Source of the DNA: an uncultured Flavobacteriales bacterium
Lineage (GTDB): Bacteria; Bacteroidota; Bacteroidia; Flavobacteriales; BACL11
Direction of reading: 5' to 3'
Assembly (NCBI GenBank): GCA_943789505.1
Contig: CALSUJ010000001.1
Span: forward strand, 992,001-1,056,000
DNA length: 64,000 nucleotides
A program made the position numbers and the translations under genes. Below the pieces are notes generated by a model. That model saw only the letters and a program-made list of their open reading frames with translations. It was not told the origin of the DNA and searched no databases. Of the stretch, positions 10,152-19,132 are shown in pieces. The stretch's first letter is position 1. The number at the start of each line of letters is the position of its first letter.

Positions 10152-11945
10152 TTATTCAATTATAAATTTTTGAAAATTCCTACCTTTATTATTTTTCACT
10201 TCTACAACATACATTCCGGATGATAAATCAGTAATATTTAGCTTACAATAAGTAGTAGAAACAAAACTGTTTTTCACTAATTCACCTTGCAGATTATAAA
10301 TTAAAATTACATTATCTATTGTATTCAAAAGAATATTTAAATGCTGATTTGCAGGATTAGGATAAAGCTTAAAATTATCCATTTTTATTTCTTTTTGTGT
10401 TAAGATAATTTCATCCATACTAACTATAGGACGAATCATCCAAGAACCTGGATAGGATGAATTATTCCAACCTGAACCAATATTATAAAACATAAATTGA
10501 TTTGCTGATTTATTTTTATCCAATCCAATATTTAATAAATCATTAGTAGTTTGCTCCCAACCTACGTAAAAAGTACCAATTATTTGAAAAAGAGAATCCA
10601 AGTAATAATAATAAAATTCACCATTTTCAGTATGATTAGGATAAACTTCTTGTTGATGTAAAATAGAACCTGGCTGACCAGCATTATTATTCCAAACTGT
10701 AAGGAAAAATGGAATATGATTTACTGAATCTAACATTTGAGGAAAATACATTTCAATAGCCCTTAGGGTATCAGGACGGTTTAACTTAAATTGATACGCT
10801 AACTTAGCACCACTTGTATTAATTCCATAAGCTGATTCAGCAACTCCATCATCATAAGCAAAACTTGAGTTAAAATGCTGAATATGAAAAAGTGTATCGT
10901 TCCATTTATTATCATCAAATCCTGTACTGATAACGTGTTGCACTTTAAAAGAAACACTATCAGGAAATAAAGAAGTGAAAACAGAAGAGTTTACTGTAAC
11001 TGGAGGATTTCTATACTCAAAATTTCCAATAGAATCATAATCAAAAATACTCGCGTTTCTGCTTACGCCTAAAGTTGGGTAATGAGCAATTAAAGTGTTA
11101 TTTTCATATATATTATATTGATAATCAACATTTATACCAGCCCCATTATTTCTTAAGAGAACAGCAGCCGTATCATTCATTTCATCTATCTTATTGTTCT
11201 TAAAATGCATCCAAGGCATTTGCTCATACGTTTTTAAAAATGAAGTAGCAGCATACACAAAAGCAACATCATTTAATTTTATAGTATCGTTTGAATTTAA
11301 AAACTCATCAACCTTAACATAATCAATGTGCCAATGGTCAAAATTACCTGAAATTGTAGCATAATTTCTAAACCTGAATTGAAATGCATCGTGTAAAAAT
11401 TTCGGTTCATTTATAATCTGAATTACTTTTTCAAACTCTTGCATTGATTGTCCAAAAGAAAACCAAACTTGTTCCCATACTAATGTATTGCTAAAAAATT
11501 CAAGAACTAAAGAATCATTTAGTTGTGGAGAATCTCCTATTCCTTTACCCTGAAAATAGAACATCAAATAAGCAGTATCAACAGCTAATAAATCAATTTC
11601 CTGTGACAAAAGAGTATCAGAAGGAGCAGAAGGATTAGCTTGAAAAAAATTTCTAGCAAAACCATATTCATCTAAACCGTCAAAAGTTGCAACACCAATA
11701 GAAACAGGATTAATAGGATAAGTTCTATTTACAAAAACACTGCTTTGCTCCCACAAATTAATATCTACAACAGGGGAATTATAAGAAAAATCATCAAAAA
11801 AAGGTAAAGTAATTGCATTATTATTCTTATTGACAACTAGCTTGTTACCTATTAAAACAGAGTTACTAACTAAGTCAGAAAAAACCTCTTGCCCATTTAA
11901 TATAGGGGAGCAAAATAGAATAGCTATTAATATAAGAATCCTCAT
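10152..11945 (-). CDS. T9SS-sorted secreted protein of unknown function
   Basis: 597 residues: signal peptide (ILILIAILFCSPILNGQ), a large predicted beta-rich region beginning LPFFDDFSY...LWEQSSVFVNRTY...ATFDGL, and a type A T9SS sorting domain over the last ~75 residues (LYPNPANQHLNI...GMYVVEVKNNKG). The opening is typical of Bacteroidota surface proteins with jelly-roll-like domains that appear next to rluD and PASTA genes. No catalytic motif is visible. It touches the PASTA gene stop and is followed by rluD one base after its stop, so the three are probably one transcript. Confidence 0.8.
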   Translation of the reverse strand: MRILILIAILFCSPILNGQEVFSDLVSNSVLIGNKLVVNKNNNAITLPFFDDFSYNSPVVDINLWEQSSVFVNRTYPINPVSIGVATFDGLDEYGFARNFFQANPSAPSDTLLSQEIDLLAVDTAYLMFYFQGKGIGDSPQLNDSLVLEFFSNTLVWEQVWFSFGQSMQEFEKVIQIINEPKFLHDAFQFRFRNYATISGNFDHWHIDYVKVDEFLNSNDTIKLNDVAFVYAATSFLKTYEQMPWMHFKNNKIDEMNDTAAVLLRNNGAGINVDYQYNIYENNTLIAHYPTLGVSRNASIFDYDSIGNFEYRNPPVTVNSSVFTSLFPDSVSFKVQHVISTGFDDNKWNDTLFHIQHFNSSFAYDDGVAESAYGINTSGAKLAYQFKLNRPDTLRAIEMYFPQMLDSVNHIPFFLTVWNNNAGQPGSILHQQEVYPNHTENGEFYYYYLDSLFQIIGTFYVGWEQTTNDLLNIGLDKNKSANQFMFYNIGSGWNNSSYPGSWMIRPIVSMDEIILTQKEIKMDNFKLYPNPANQHLNILLNTIDNVILIYNLQGELVKNSFVSTTYCKLNITDLSSGMYVVEVKNNKGRNFQKFIIE

Positions 11946-12715
11946 TATAAATCAGATGTTTTATTTTTTTGAAAAAACAGATCAATTACTGAACCTATAT
12001 TCAAAGTATTATCATCATCTCCTAATGGAAATTGCTTATATATTACAGCAGAAGAAGAATCAATAACAGAAGGTTTAAAAATTTCAGAACCAATATTTAA
12101 AGACGTTGATTTCAATACAATATTTGCCTCTATTCTAGTCAATCCAACTAAATTAGGTACAATTACACTTTGTTTACTTAAGCCCTTACCGATTACTAAA
12201 TCAACAATTGTACCATAATACAACTCTTGTCCAATTTCAATTTTTATACCGTTTATTTTATAATCTAATACTTTATTTGTTGCAATATCAGCTCGGTATT
12301 CCAATGTTCCTACTTCCAATCCCTTTTTATTCAATTTTCTTATGGCTTGTCGTAGTGACAAATCATAAATATCAGGAAATTTCACTTTCCTTGACTGCAA
12401 AGAATTAATTATTAAATAAATTTTTCTATTTCGTTTTACATTAGCTAAAGGTGATGGATCTTGCTTAACAACAATTCCTTTTTCTTTACTTTTATCAAAA
12501 ATAGAATCAATAATTACATAGCGAATATCATTTGCTTCAACCATAGAATCCAAAGCTGAAATTGGTAAATTATTAAAATCAGGAACCTGAATATATTTAT
12601 TATGTTGTGTATAATAATCCAAATATTTTAACCAACAAATAAATAACAACATTAAAGTAATTAGGGCAAGTAAAGTGTGTTTGTAAAAACTTTTATTTTT
12701 AAGAAAAGCTAGCAT
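11945..12715 (-). CDS. PASTA-domain membrane protein without a kinase domain
   Basis: 256 residues. A short cytoplasmic start is followed by one transmembrane helix (about 12-30, LLALITLMLLFICWL). Three PASTA repeats follow, beginning near IQVPDFNNLPISALD, KVKFPDIYDLSLRQA and VIVPNLVGLTRIEA, each with the VPxl-Gls-A pattern. PASTA domains in other phyla bind peptidoglycan or lipid II as sensor parts of Ser/Thr kinases or PBPs; here there is no kinase or transpeptidase. The gene diverges from ddl, a D-Ala-D-Ala ligase, which fits a cell-wall role. I chose ATG 12715; a TTG lies three bases upstream. Confidence 0.85.
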   Translation of the reverse strand: MLAFLKNKSFYKHTLLALITLMLLFICWLKYLDYYTQHNKYIQVPDFNNLPISALDSMVEANDIRYVIIDSIFDKSKEKGIVVKQDPSPLANVKRNRKIYLIINSLQSRKVKFPDIYDLSLRQAIRKLNKKGLEVGTLEYRADIATNKVLDYKINGIKIEIGQELYYGTIVDLVIGKGLSKQSVIVPNLVGLTRIEANIVLKSTSLNIGSEIFKPSVIDSSSAVIYKQFPLGDDDNTLNIGSVIDLFFQKNKTSDL

Positions 12716-12750
12716 CAAAATCTTGTATTTTATATTGAATAAACGAATTA

Positions 12751-12758
12751 CAAATATA
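12751..12758 (-). promoter_or_regulatory. -7 box for the PASTA-T9SS-rluD run
   Basis: Minus-strand TATATTTG matches TAnnTTTG, 36 bases upstream of the start at 12715. A TTTG lies upstream on the minus strand but at 13 bases, shorter than usual. Confidence 0.4.
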
Positions 12759-12779
12759 AAAATTATGCAAGCAAAGGAG

Positions 12780-12810
12780 TTTGATAAACAATAAATATTT
12801 TGTTATTTTG
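12780..12810 (+). promoter_or_regulatory. promoter of ddl
   Basis: TTTG at 12780-12783, then exactly 19 bases, then TTATTTTG at 12803-12810 (one mismatch to TAnnTTTG). The start codon follows 16 bases later. Confidence 0.5.
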
Positions 12811-12826
12811 TTTAAGAATATATAAG

Positions 12827-13795
12827 ATGAAAAATATTGCAATTTTAACGGGTGGCGATTCTGCTGAATATGATATTTCTATCCTTAGTGCTAACACAGT
12901 ACTAAAACATTTAAATCCTGAATTATTTAAGGCCTATATTATTCATCTTAAAAATGATAAATTCACTGTCCTTATCAAAGAAATAAAAATTGATGTAGAT
13001 AAAAGCAATTTTACTTTTGAAGTAGAGAATAAACACATTTCTTTTGATGCTATATTCATGGCACTGCACGGAAGTCCTGCTGAAAACGGGTTAATTCAAC
13101 CTTATTTTGACAACTTAAACATTCCTTATACATCATGTAATGCTAAGGTTTCAGCTTTAACTTTTAACAAATATGAATGCAACAAGAAACTAAAAGAATT
13201 AGGATTTAATTGTGCCACCTCATTTTTATATAGAAAGGAAAACAACATTGTTGAACAAGAAATTATTGATTGTGTTAAATTACCCTGTTTTGTAAAGCCA
13301 AATGGTGCAGGGTCAAGTTTTGGGATTTCAAAAGTAAAGAGAAAAGAAGATTTAACAAAAGCAATTAATAGTGCTCTGCAGCATGACAATAAAGTACTCA
13401 TTGAGCAATTTATAGATGGAATTGAAATAAGCTGTGGTGTTTGTACTAATAAAAACAATACCCAAGCGCTACCTATCACTGAAATAGTAACTGAAAATGA
13501 ATTCTTTGATTACCAAGCTAAATATGAAGGGAAATCTCAAGAAATAACGCCTGCTAGAATTAGCAAAAAACTAACTATTGAAGTACAAAAACTAACAACT
13601 GACATCTACAAAGCAATGGAGTTAAGTGGTATTTGTCGTATTGACTATATAATTATGAATGAAAAACCATACATTATTGAAATTAATACTATTCCAGGCT
13701 TTACAGAAGAAAGTATAATCCCACAGCAAGTAAAATCTGCTAATTTAAAACTTTCACTAATTTTTGAAAGTTGCCTAGTTGAGAGTAAAGAATAA
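12827..13795 (+). CDS. ddl: D-alanine--D-alanine ligase
   Basis: ATP-grasp enzyme that makes the D-Ala-D-Ala dipeptide for peptidoglycan in the cytoplasm. The N-terminal Rossmann-like part starts KNIAILTGGDSAEYDIS, then ALHGSPAENG. The ATP-grasp core has CFVKPNGAGSSFGISKV, VLIEQFIDGIEIS and a C-terminal metal-binding segment YIIEINTIPGFTEESIIPQQ. 322 residues. I chose ATG 12827; an upstream TTG at 12800 would add nine non-conserved residues. It diverges from the PASTA protein and is followed by a SPOR-like protein, a cell-envelope neighbourhood. Confidence 0.95.
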   Translation: MKNIAILTGGDSAEYDISILSANTVLKHLNPELFKAYIIHLKNDKFTVLIKEIKIDVDKSNFTFEVENKHISFDAIFMALHGSPAENGLIQPYFDNLNIPYTSCNAKVSALTFNKYECNKKLKELGFNCATSFLYRKENNIVEQEIIDCVKLPCFVKPNGAGSSFGISKVKRKEDLTKAINSALQHDNKVLIEQFIDGIEISCGVCTNKNNTQALPITEIVTENEFFDYQAKYEGKSQEITPARISKKLTIEVQKLTTDIYKAMELSGICRIDYIIMNEKPYIIEINTIPGFTEESIIPQQVKSANLKLSLIFESCLVESKE

Positions 13796-13827
13796 GTAAT
13801 ATATTAGCCTCCAAATTTAGAGACACT

Positions 13828-14394
13828 ATGAGCGATACAAAAAATGATGAAAAACTAAGAATTCTTCAAGAACGATTAGCCCAAATAAAACAAAAACAAG
13901 ATACGCCTGAAAGTATAAGCCAGCAAAAGGAAATTATAATTGAAGTTGCAACTCCTAAGAATGAAGCTCAAAAAAAAGAAAGAAAGCCTTTGAATTTATC
14001 ATGGATTAAAAAGGCTTTAATTGTTGGATCAGTTGCTTATGGTATTTTTTATGGGTATACAAATATTAATTTTAACTCATTAGTTACAAGTTTTTTAGAA
14101 GACGAAACTTCAGAAGAATTAACATCTAATCAACTAGAATACAAGTTCAACTTAATAGGAAACAATATTGCTATTATAAATACCAAAAACTCAATTACGG
14201 ATGAGGGGTCAGCAAAAGCTATGGTCAACGATTTAAAAGTAAAAGGATTTAAATGTAACTATTTTTATCTTCCTGAAAACTCAAACCTTACAGATGAAGT
14301 TTATCAAGTATTTATTGGCCCTTATGAAAATGAAAAGGAAACTAATCAATGGGCTAAAAACCTTGAGGCAGAATTCAATATTATTACTTTATAA
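13828..14394 (+). CDS. membrane-anchored protein with a SPOR-like C-terminal domain
   Basis: 188 residues. The N-terminus is cytoplasmic and charged with a short coiled coil (about 5-25). One transmembrane segment follows (about 62-78, ALIVGSVAYGIFYGY). The periplasmic domain of about 70 residues ends ...EVYQVFIGPYENEKETNQWAKNLE, the pattern of SPOR (peptidoglycan-binding) domains. No enzyme motif. It sits 32 bases after ddl and before a strong bidirectional terminator. The SPOR call rests on one short pattern and is tentative; a septal role would fit the nearby zapA. Confidence 0.6.
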   Translation: MSDTKNDEKLRILQERLAQIKQKQDTPESISQQKEIIIEVATPKNEAQKKERKPLNLSWIKKALIVGSVAYGIFYGYTNINFNSLVTSFLEDETSEELTSNQLEYKFNLIGNNIAIINTKNSITDEGSAKAMVNDLKVKGFKCNYFYLPENSNLTDEVYQVFIGPYENEKETNQWAKNLEAEFNIITL

Positions 14395-14414
14395 TTCTCT
14401 ATAGGTGATAAAAC

Positions 14415-14443
14415 AAAAAACCCACTCATTGAGTGGGTTTTTT
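14415..14443. terminator. bidirectional intrinsic terminator between the SPOR-like gene and rny
   Basis: A perfect inverted repeat: six A, CCCACTCA, one base, TGAGTGGG, six T. Both convergent genes (stops at 14394 and 14463) end into it, with a U-tract in either direction. Confidence 0.95.
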
Positions 14444-14462
14444 ATTATCAAAATAATAAGTT

Positions 14463-15995
14463 TTACTTAGCGTAACTTATAGCTCTTGTCTCTCTTATCA
14501 CAGTTACCTTTACTTGCCCTGGATAAGTCATTTCAGTTTGTATTTTATCAGAAATTTTAAAAGCTAACTCTGATGCTTTTTCATCAGTAACTTTCTCACT
14601 TTCTACTACAACTCTAAGCTCTCTACCTGCTTGAATAGCATAAGATTTAAGCACACCAGGATATCCTAGAGCTGTTTCTTCCAACTCTTTAATTCTTTTA
14701 ATATATTGGTCAGTCATAGCTCTTCTTGCTCCTGGTCTTGCTCCTGAAACGCCATCACATATCTGAATTAATGGTGAAATTAATGAAGTCATTTCCACTT
14801 CATCATGATGTGCACCAATAGCATTACAAACCTCAGGCTTTTCACCATATTTCTCTGCAAGTTTCATTCCAATAATAGCATGTGGTGTTTCTGCATCATC
14901 TGCTGAAACTTTACCTATATCATGTAATAATCCTGCTCTTTTAGCATATTTAGTATTCAAACCTAATTCAGCAGCCATAGTCGCACACATATTAGCTGTT
15001 TCTCGAGAATGCTGTAACAAATTCTGACCGTAAGAAGAACGGTAACGCATCCTACCAACCATCTTAATAAGTTCAGGATGTAAACCATGAATTCCTAAAT
15101 CAATAGTTGTTTTTTTACCAATTTGAATAATTTCATCTTCAATCTCATTCTCTGTTTTCTTAACTACTTCCTCAATTCTAGCAGGATGTATCCTTCCATC
15201 AGTAACTAGTTTGTGTAAAGACAAACGTGCAACCTCTCTTCTTACAGAATCAAAACAAGAAAGTATAATTGCTCCTGGAGTATCATCTACAACAATATCA
15301 ACACCTGTTGCCGCCTCAATAGCTCTAATATTCCTACCTTCCCTACCAATAATTCTACCTTTTACAGCATCATTATCAATATTAAAAACTGATACTGAAT
15401 TTTCAACCGCTTCCTCAGTTGCAATTCTTTGGATAGTTTGAATAACAATCTTTTTTGCCTCTTGCTTTGCAGTAAGTTTTGCTTCTTCAATTGTATTATT
15501 TATAATAGATAAAGCCTCCGTTTTTGCCTCATCTTTTAAGGTTGCTACTAATTGTTTTTTAGCCTCATCAGCTGAAAGGTTAGAAATTTGTTCTAACTGT
15601 TCAACTTGTAATTTATGTGATTTATCAAGCTCAGATTGTTTTTTATCTAAAACTGACCTTTGTTGATCAATTGTTGCTTTATCTTTTTTAAACTCAGCAT
15701 CCTTTCTATTTACTTCAGCCAATTTTTGGTTAAGCGTATTTTCTTTTTGTTTTACCCTTTGGTCAGCATTATTAATATCATTATTCTTCTTATTAATAAC
15801 CTTTTCATGCTCTGACTTTAACTCGATAAACTTTTCTTTAGCTTGTAAAATTTTCTCTTTCTTTATTTGCTCAGCATTCTTTTCTGCTTCTACAATTGTC
15901 AATTTTGCTTTGGCATTATTTTTGCTATTTACAACAAAAAAAGCAATTCCACCTCCAATTAAAATCCCAACTACTGCTATTATTATTTCTATCAT
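14463..15995 (-). CDS. rny: ribonuclease Y
   Basis: Membrane-anchored endoribonuclease that starts mRNA decay. 510 residues in the expected order: one N-terminal transmembrane helix (2-22), a long Lys/Glu-rich coiled coil (about 30-190), a KH RNA-binding domain ([15 protein letters not shown], about 213-227), and an HD phosphohydrolase domain with LLHDIGK (His358-Asp359) and AIGAHHDEV. Start ATG 15995 gives the anchor helix directly. It follows the 6S-like RNA and zapA on the same strand. Confidence 0.95.
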   Translation of the reverse strand: MIEIIIAVVGILIGGGIAFFVVNSKNNAKAKLTIVEAEKNAEQIKKEKILQAKEKFIELKSEHEKVINKKNNDINNADQRVKQKENTLNQKLAEVNRKDAEFKKDKATIDQQRSVLDKKQSELDKSHKLQVEQLEQISNLSADEAKKQLVATLKDEAKTEALSIINNTIEEAKLTAKQEAKKIVIQTIQRIATEEAVENSVSVFNIDNDAVKGRIIGREGRNIRAIEAATGVDIVVDDTPGAIILSCFDSVRREVARLSLHKLVTDGRIHPARIEEVVKKTENEIEDEIIQIGKKTTIDLGIHGLHPELIKMVGRMRYRSSYGQNLLQHSRETANMCATMAAELGLNTKYAKRAGLLHDIGKVSADDAETPHAIIGMKLAEKYGEKPEVCNAIGAHHDEVEMTSLISPLIQICDGVSGARPGARRAMTDQYIKRIKELEETALGYPGVLKSYAIQAGRELRVVVESEKVTDEKASELAFKISDKIQTEMTYPGQVKVTVIRETRAISYAK

Positions 15996-16020
15996 TTTCT
16001 ATTATTTATTAATTAAAAAT

Positions 16021-16190
16021 CCCGTACTAAGAACTGAAAAACTCCAATCAAACATGGATAGGGTTGCTAATATATTGCAAACTTCCACTGTCTCAAATTG
16101 AGAACCCTTACGGGTTGAGGCCTGTTTTTAATACATTAAGTCAATCCCCAATACTTTAAGTGTTGAGTTTAACAATAACATTAATACGGG
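16021..16190 (-). ncRNA. ssrS: 6S RNA candidate
   Basis: A 200-base gap between zapA and rny holds a structured element. The ends pair over 10 bp (CCCGTATTAA with TTAGTACGGG as read on the minus strand), and the one imperfect pair is U-G only on the minus strand, fixing the orientation. The centre has a hairpin AACCC-GUAA-GGGUU with a GNRA loop (around 16102-16115). Length about 170 nt, a long rod with a central open region, and position next to zapA all fit 6S RNA, which binds RNA polymerase as a promoter mimic. The ends are those of the closing stem. Confidence 0.65.
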
Positions 16191-16219
16191 ATTAAATTTG
16201 TATTATTTAAAAGAACTAT

Positions 16220-16504
16220 TTATATATTACTAGATAATAAAGCTTCAATATCAGCTAATTTTTCGCTTAAACCATCATCATCAACTACTTTTTTATTACT
16301 TACAGATTCAAACTTTGAAGCATATTCAATAAGGCACATAGCAAGTAAATCTTGTTTGTCCTTAATTGCGTAATTTTCCTCATAAAACTTTAGTCGCTCT
16401 TCAATTTTCTTAACAGAATTCCTAATAAATTCTTCCGACTTCCGCTCAATTTTCATTGGATAGATACGATTCGCTATATGTAATTTTATCGATAACTTAT
16501 CCAC
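16220..16504 (-). CDS. zapA: cell division protein ZapA
   Basis: 94 residues, the usual length. The N-terminal beta strands (KLSIKLHIANRIYPMKIERKSEEFIRNSVKKI) and the C-terminal coiled coil with DKQDLLAMCLIEYA match ZapA, which cross-links FtsZ filaments at the division ring. The start codon is GTG at 16504. It lies 11 bases after the coiled-coil gene upstream and just before the 6S-like RNA, an arrangement also known around zapA/ssrS in other bacteria. Confidence 0.88.
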   Translation of the reverse strand: MDKLSIKLHIANRIYPMKIERKSEEFIRNSVKKIEERLKFYEENYAIKDKQDLLAMCLIEYASKFESVSNKKVVDDDGLSEKLADIEALLSSNI

Positions 16505-16515
16505 TGTGTTTGACT

Positions 16516-16797
16516 CTATTTATTTAATAATGCAATACATTTATCAATCTCCCGTACATACTCATTTATCTTTAGTCTAGTTTCCTTCACTTCTTGCTTT
16601 GAAGCGTCAACTGATTTTGAGATATTCATGAGCTTTACCTTTTCCTGTAAGTTTAAAATTTCTATTTCTTTTAACTTTAAACTTGCAACAAAATCCTCAT
16701 TTTCTTGTTGTAATATCAACTTTTCTTGCTTGACTTGCTGATACTTAGCAATCAGCTTTCCAAGCTTAACTTCTATTTTGTTTACAATATTCTTCAC
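16516..16797 (-). CDS. small coiled-coil protein, possibly ZapB-like
   Basis: 93 residues, nearly all predicted alpha-helical coiled coil rich in Lys, Glu, Gln and Leu (LGKLIAKYQQVKQEKLILQQ and on). No signal peptide or enzyme motif. GTG start at 16797. It is the first gene of the pair with zapA, which suggests a partner in the division ring like ZapB, but coiled coils look alike and there is no direct sequence proof. Confidence 0.65.
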   Translation of the reverse strand: MKNIVNKIEVKLGKLIAKYQQVKQEKLILQQENEDFVASLKLKEIEILNLQEKVKLMNISKSVDASKQEVKETRLKINEYVREIDKCIALLNK

Positions 16798-16813
16798 TTG
16801 AAAATAATTGTTA

Positions 16814-16821
16814 CAAACTTA
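16814..16821 (-). promoter_or_regulatory. -7 box for the zapA pair
   Basis: Minus-strand TAAGTTTG matches TAnnTTTG, 17 bases before the GTG start at 16797. No clear -33 TTTG. Confidence 0.4.
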
Positions 16822-16901
16822 GGGATTTTAAATATACTTTGAATATAATTTTGCTGTTATATTTACCGAACTTTTTAATTCCCTATCAAATCCATCTATA
16901 A

Positions 16902-18602
16902 ATGAAATTAATTTCATCCTTATTACTGATAATCATAATTTTATCTAACACTTTACTACAAGCGCAGGACTACCTATCTCCTCTTGATTTTAGAATGTTA
17001 CTTTCAGGTACTTTTGGTGAACTAAGAGGGAATCATTTTCATGCAGGTATTGACATTAAAACGCAAGGAGTTGAAGGACAAAAAGTATATTCTATTGCTG
17101 ATGGATATATATCAAGAATAAAAGTATCTACTTGGGGTTACGGAAAAGTAATTTACATTACTCATCCTAAAACAGGACATACATCAGTATATGCCCATTT
17201 GAAAAAATTCAGCACTAAAATTGACAGTATTATTAAAAAAGAACACTACAAAAAAGAAAGTTTTGAAATTAATTTTTATCCAAATAAAGATGCTTTAACA
17301 GTAAACAAAGGAGAAATTATTGCACTTTCAGGAAATAGTGGAGGAAGTGATGGTGCACACTTACATTTTGAAATAAGAGACACACAAACTGAACGACCAA
17401 TAAACCCTTTGCAATTTGGCTTTAATATTGCTGACAACATTGCTCCTACATTAAAGAAAATAAAAATATATGCTTTAGACACAACTCTTATTGATGGATA
17501 CAGAAAAAGTAAAATCATTACTATAAATAAGAAAGGTGATAAATATTCAATTGACGAAACACCTACTATAAATGGTGCTTTTGCTGTTGGAATTTTTACG
17601 TATGACAAGTTAAATGATAGCTATAACAAAAACGGAGTATATAGCATAAAACTATGTGTAGATACTAACATCTGTTACCAATTTAAGGTTGACGAATTAG
17701 ACTTTAGCACCAGTAGGTATATTAATGCTCATGTGGATTATAAAGAAAAAAAAGAGAGTAAAAATAAATACCATAGATGTTACATATTACCCAATAACAA
17801 ACTCACAAATTACAGCAACTTAATAAATGAGGGAATAATAAGTATTAAAGATACATTAACGCATTCAATTTCCTTAGAAGTAGCCGATATTTACGGCAAT
17901 GTATCTGAGTTGGATTTTAAAATTAAATCAACAAATAATCCTTTACTGAATAGGTGTCCTATACCAAAAGACAGCATAAGTATCCCTTTTAGCTTTGATA
18001 AAGTAAATATCTTTAAAAAAGAGAATATTGAACTTTATATGGATGAATTCTCATTATATGAACCTTTAATGTTTCGTTATAATACTAGCGATTCTATTGC
18101 TGGTGTATTTGGAGAAATTCATCAAGTTCATTTTAACAATATACCTGTACACAAAAAATACACGCTCTCCATTAAAGCTGATGTACCTGACACCCTAAAA
18201 AGCAAAACTTATATAGCCACTACTGACATGAAAGGAAACTATTGGCACATAGGAGGGGTTTGGGAAAATGGTTTTCTAAAAACAAAAGTGAGAGAGTTTG
18301 GAGATTTCTGTATTGTAGCCGATACAACAAAACCTGAAATTAAAGGAGTAAATATATTCCCCGGGAAAGTATTTAACACCCAAACCACAATTAAGTTAAC
18401 AATAAAAGATAAGCATAGCGGTATAAAATCCTACAGAGGAGAAATTGATGGTAAATGGATACTAATGGATTATGATTACAAGCGTAATCTATTGCGATTT
18501 GATATTGAAAAAAACATCAGCAAAGGAAAACATACTTTTACTTTAAAGGTAATTGATAATGTAGGTAATCCTACAGAATATAAAGCTGAATTTACTTATT
18601 AG
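16902..18602 (+). CDS. M23 family metallopeptidase (LytM-type)
   Basis: 566 residues with signal peptide (ISSLLLIIIILSNTLLQAQ). The peptidase domain comes first: HAGIDIK with His47 and Asp51 as zinc ligands, then GNSGGSDGAHLHFEIRD with His153 and His155 (HxH). All ligands are present, so it is probably active on peptidoglycan cross-bridges in the periplasm. The remaining ~390 residues are Ig-like beta domains (for example TTDMKGNYWHIGG and IDNVGNPTEY). Such long M23 proteins with C-terminal beta domains are common in Bacteroidota. It diverges from the zapA pair. Confidence 0.9.
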   Translation: MKLISSLLLIIIILSNTLLQAQDYLSPLDFRMLLSGTFGELRGNHFHAGIDIKTQGVEGQKVYSIADGYISRIKVSTWGYGKVIYITHPKTGHTSVYAHLKKFSTKIDSIIKKEHYKKESFEINFYPNKDALTVNKGEIIALSGNSGGSDGAHLHFEIRDTQTERPINPLQFGFNIADNIAPTLKKIKIYALDTTLIDGYRKSKIITINKKGDKYSIDETPTINGAFAVGIFTYDKLNDSYNKNGVYSIKLCVDTNICYQFKVDELDFSTSRYINAHVDYKEKKESKNKYHRCYILPNNKLTNYSNLINEGIISIKDTLTHSISLEVADIYGNVSELDFKIKSTNNPLLNRCPIPKDSISIPFSFDKVNIFKKENIELYMDEFSLYEPLMFRYNTSDSIAGVFGEIHQVHFNNIPVHKKYTLSIKADVPDTLKSKTYIATTDMKGNYWHIGGVWENGFLKTKVREFGDFCIVADTTKPEIKGVNIFPGKVFNTQTTIKLTIKDKHSGIKSYRGEIDGKWILMDYDYKRNLLRFDIEKNISKGKHTFTLKVIDNVGNPTEYKAEFTY

Positions 18603-18637
18603 GGATTAGTAAATTAGAAGCAGGAATTTTTATCCAG

Positions 18638-19048
18638 TCAATTTTCATTATTAAAAAAGGATGTAAAGTAAGTAGCTAACTCATTTCTTACACCAACATA
18701 TACTTTTAATTGTTCTTGCTCTGTTCCTGATGCATCAGCTGGGTCAGTAAAACTATGATGTATTAATTGTTTAGCTTTAGGATATATTGGGCAAATCTCT
18801 TTTGCGTTATCACAAACAGTAAACACATAATCAAAATCGATATGAGCATATTCATCAGCATGATTAGAAATATTATCGGAAATATTTAATCCGATTTCGG
18901 CCATTGCCTTTATGGCAAAAGGATTTACTGTTTCGGGTTTTGTTCCTGCACTATACACTTGCATTTCAGGAAAAGAATTACTAATTAAACCTTCTGCCAT
19001 TTGTGAACGACAGGAGTTTCCTGTGCAAAGAATCAATACTTTTTTCAT
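18638..19048 (-). CDS. arsC: arsenate reductase, thioredoxin-coupled (low-MW phosphatase fold)
   Basis: 136 residues. The phosphatase P-loop CTGNSCR (Cys8 to Arg14) is at the N-terminus, and the redox cysteines Cys79 and Cys86 (TVCDNAKEICP) complete the C8/C79/C86 relay known from the Staphylococcus pI258 type ArsC. This reduces arsenate to arsenite with thioredoxin. A plain low-molecular-weight tyrosine phosphatase would lack the two later cysteines. No arsenite pump or ArsR regulator lies nearby. It diverges from the TonB receptor gene, and the 84-base gap contains a perfect inverted repeat overlapping both promoters. Confidence 0.87.
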   Translation of the reverse strand: MKKVLILCTGNSCRSQMAEGLISNSFPEMQVYSAGTKPETVNPFAIKAMAEIGLNISDNISNHADEYAHIDFDYVFTVCDNAKEICPIYPKAKQLIHHSFTDPADASGTEQEQLKVYVGVRNELATYFTSFFNNEN

Positions 19049-19069
19049 ATTTTATTTTTAATCTTATAA

Positions 19070-19077
19070 CAAAAGTA
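19070..19077 (-). promoter_or_regulatory. -7 box of arsC
   Basis: Minus-strand TACTTTTG, an exact TAnnTTTG match, 21 bases upstream of the arsC start. It overlaps the left end of the inverted repeat by two bases. Confidence 0.5.
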
Positions 19078-19104
19078 CTAAACTTATAATTCTAGAGTTT
19101 AGTA
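19076..19104. promoter_or_regulatory. inverted repeat between arsC and the TonB receptor, candidate operator
   Basis: TACTAAACT (19076-19084) and AGTTTAGTA (19096-19104) are perfect 9-base inverted copies separated by 11 bases, so the half-site centres are 20 bp apart (two helical turns). The left arm touches the arsC -7 box; the right arm covers the -33 region of the receptor gene. There is no U-tract, so it is not a terminator. A dimeric repressor or activator serving both genes is the simplest reading. Confidence 0.6.
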
Positions 19105-19119
19105 TTCTAATTTAAATTC

Positions 19120-19127
19120 TATTTTTG
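19120..19127 (+). promoter_or_regulatory. -7 box of the TonB receptor gene
   Basis: TATTTTTG matches TAnnTTTG; a TTTA at 19098-19101 stands in for the -33 box 18 bases upstream. The start codon at 19133 is only six bases downstream, so the transcript could be leaderless. Confidence 0.45.
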
Positions 19128-19132
19128 CAAAT

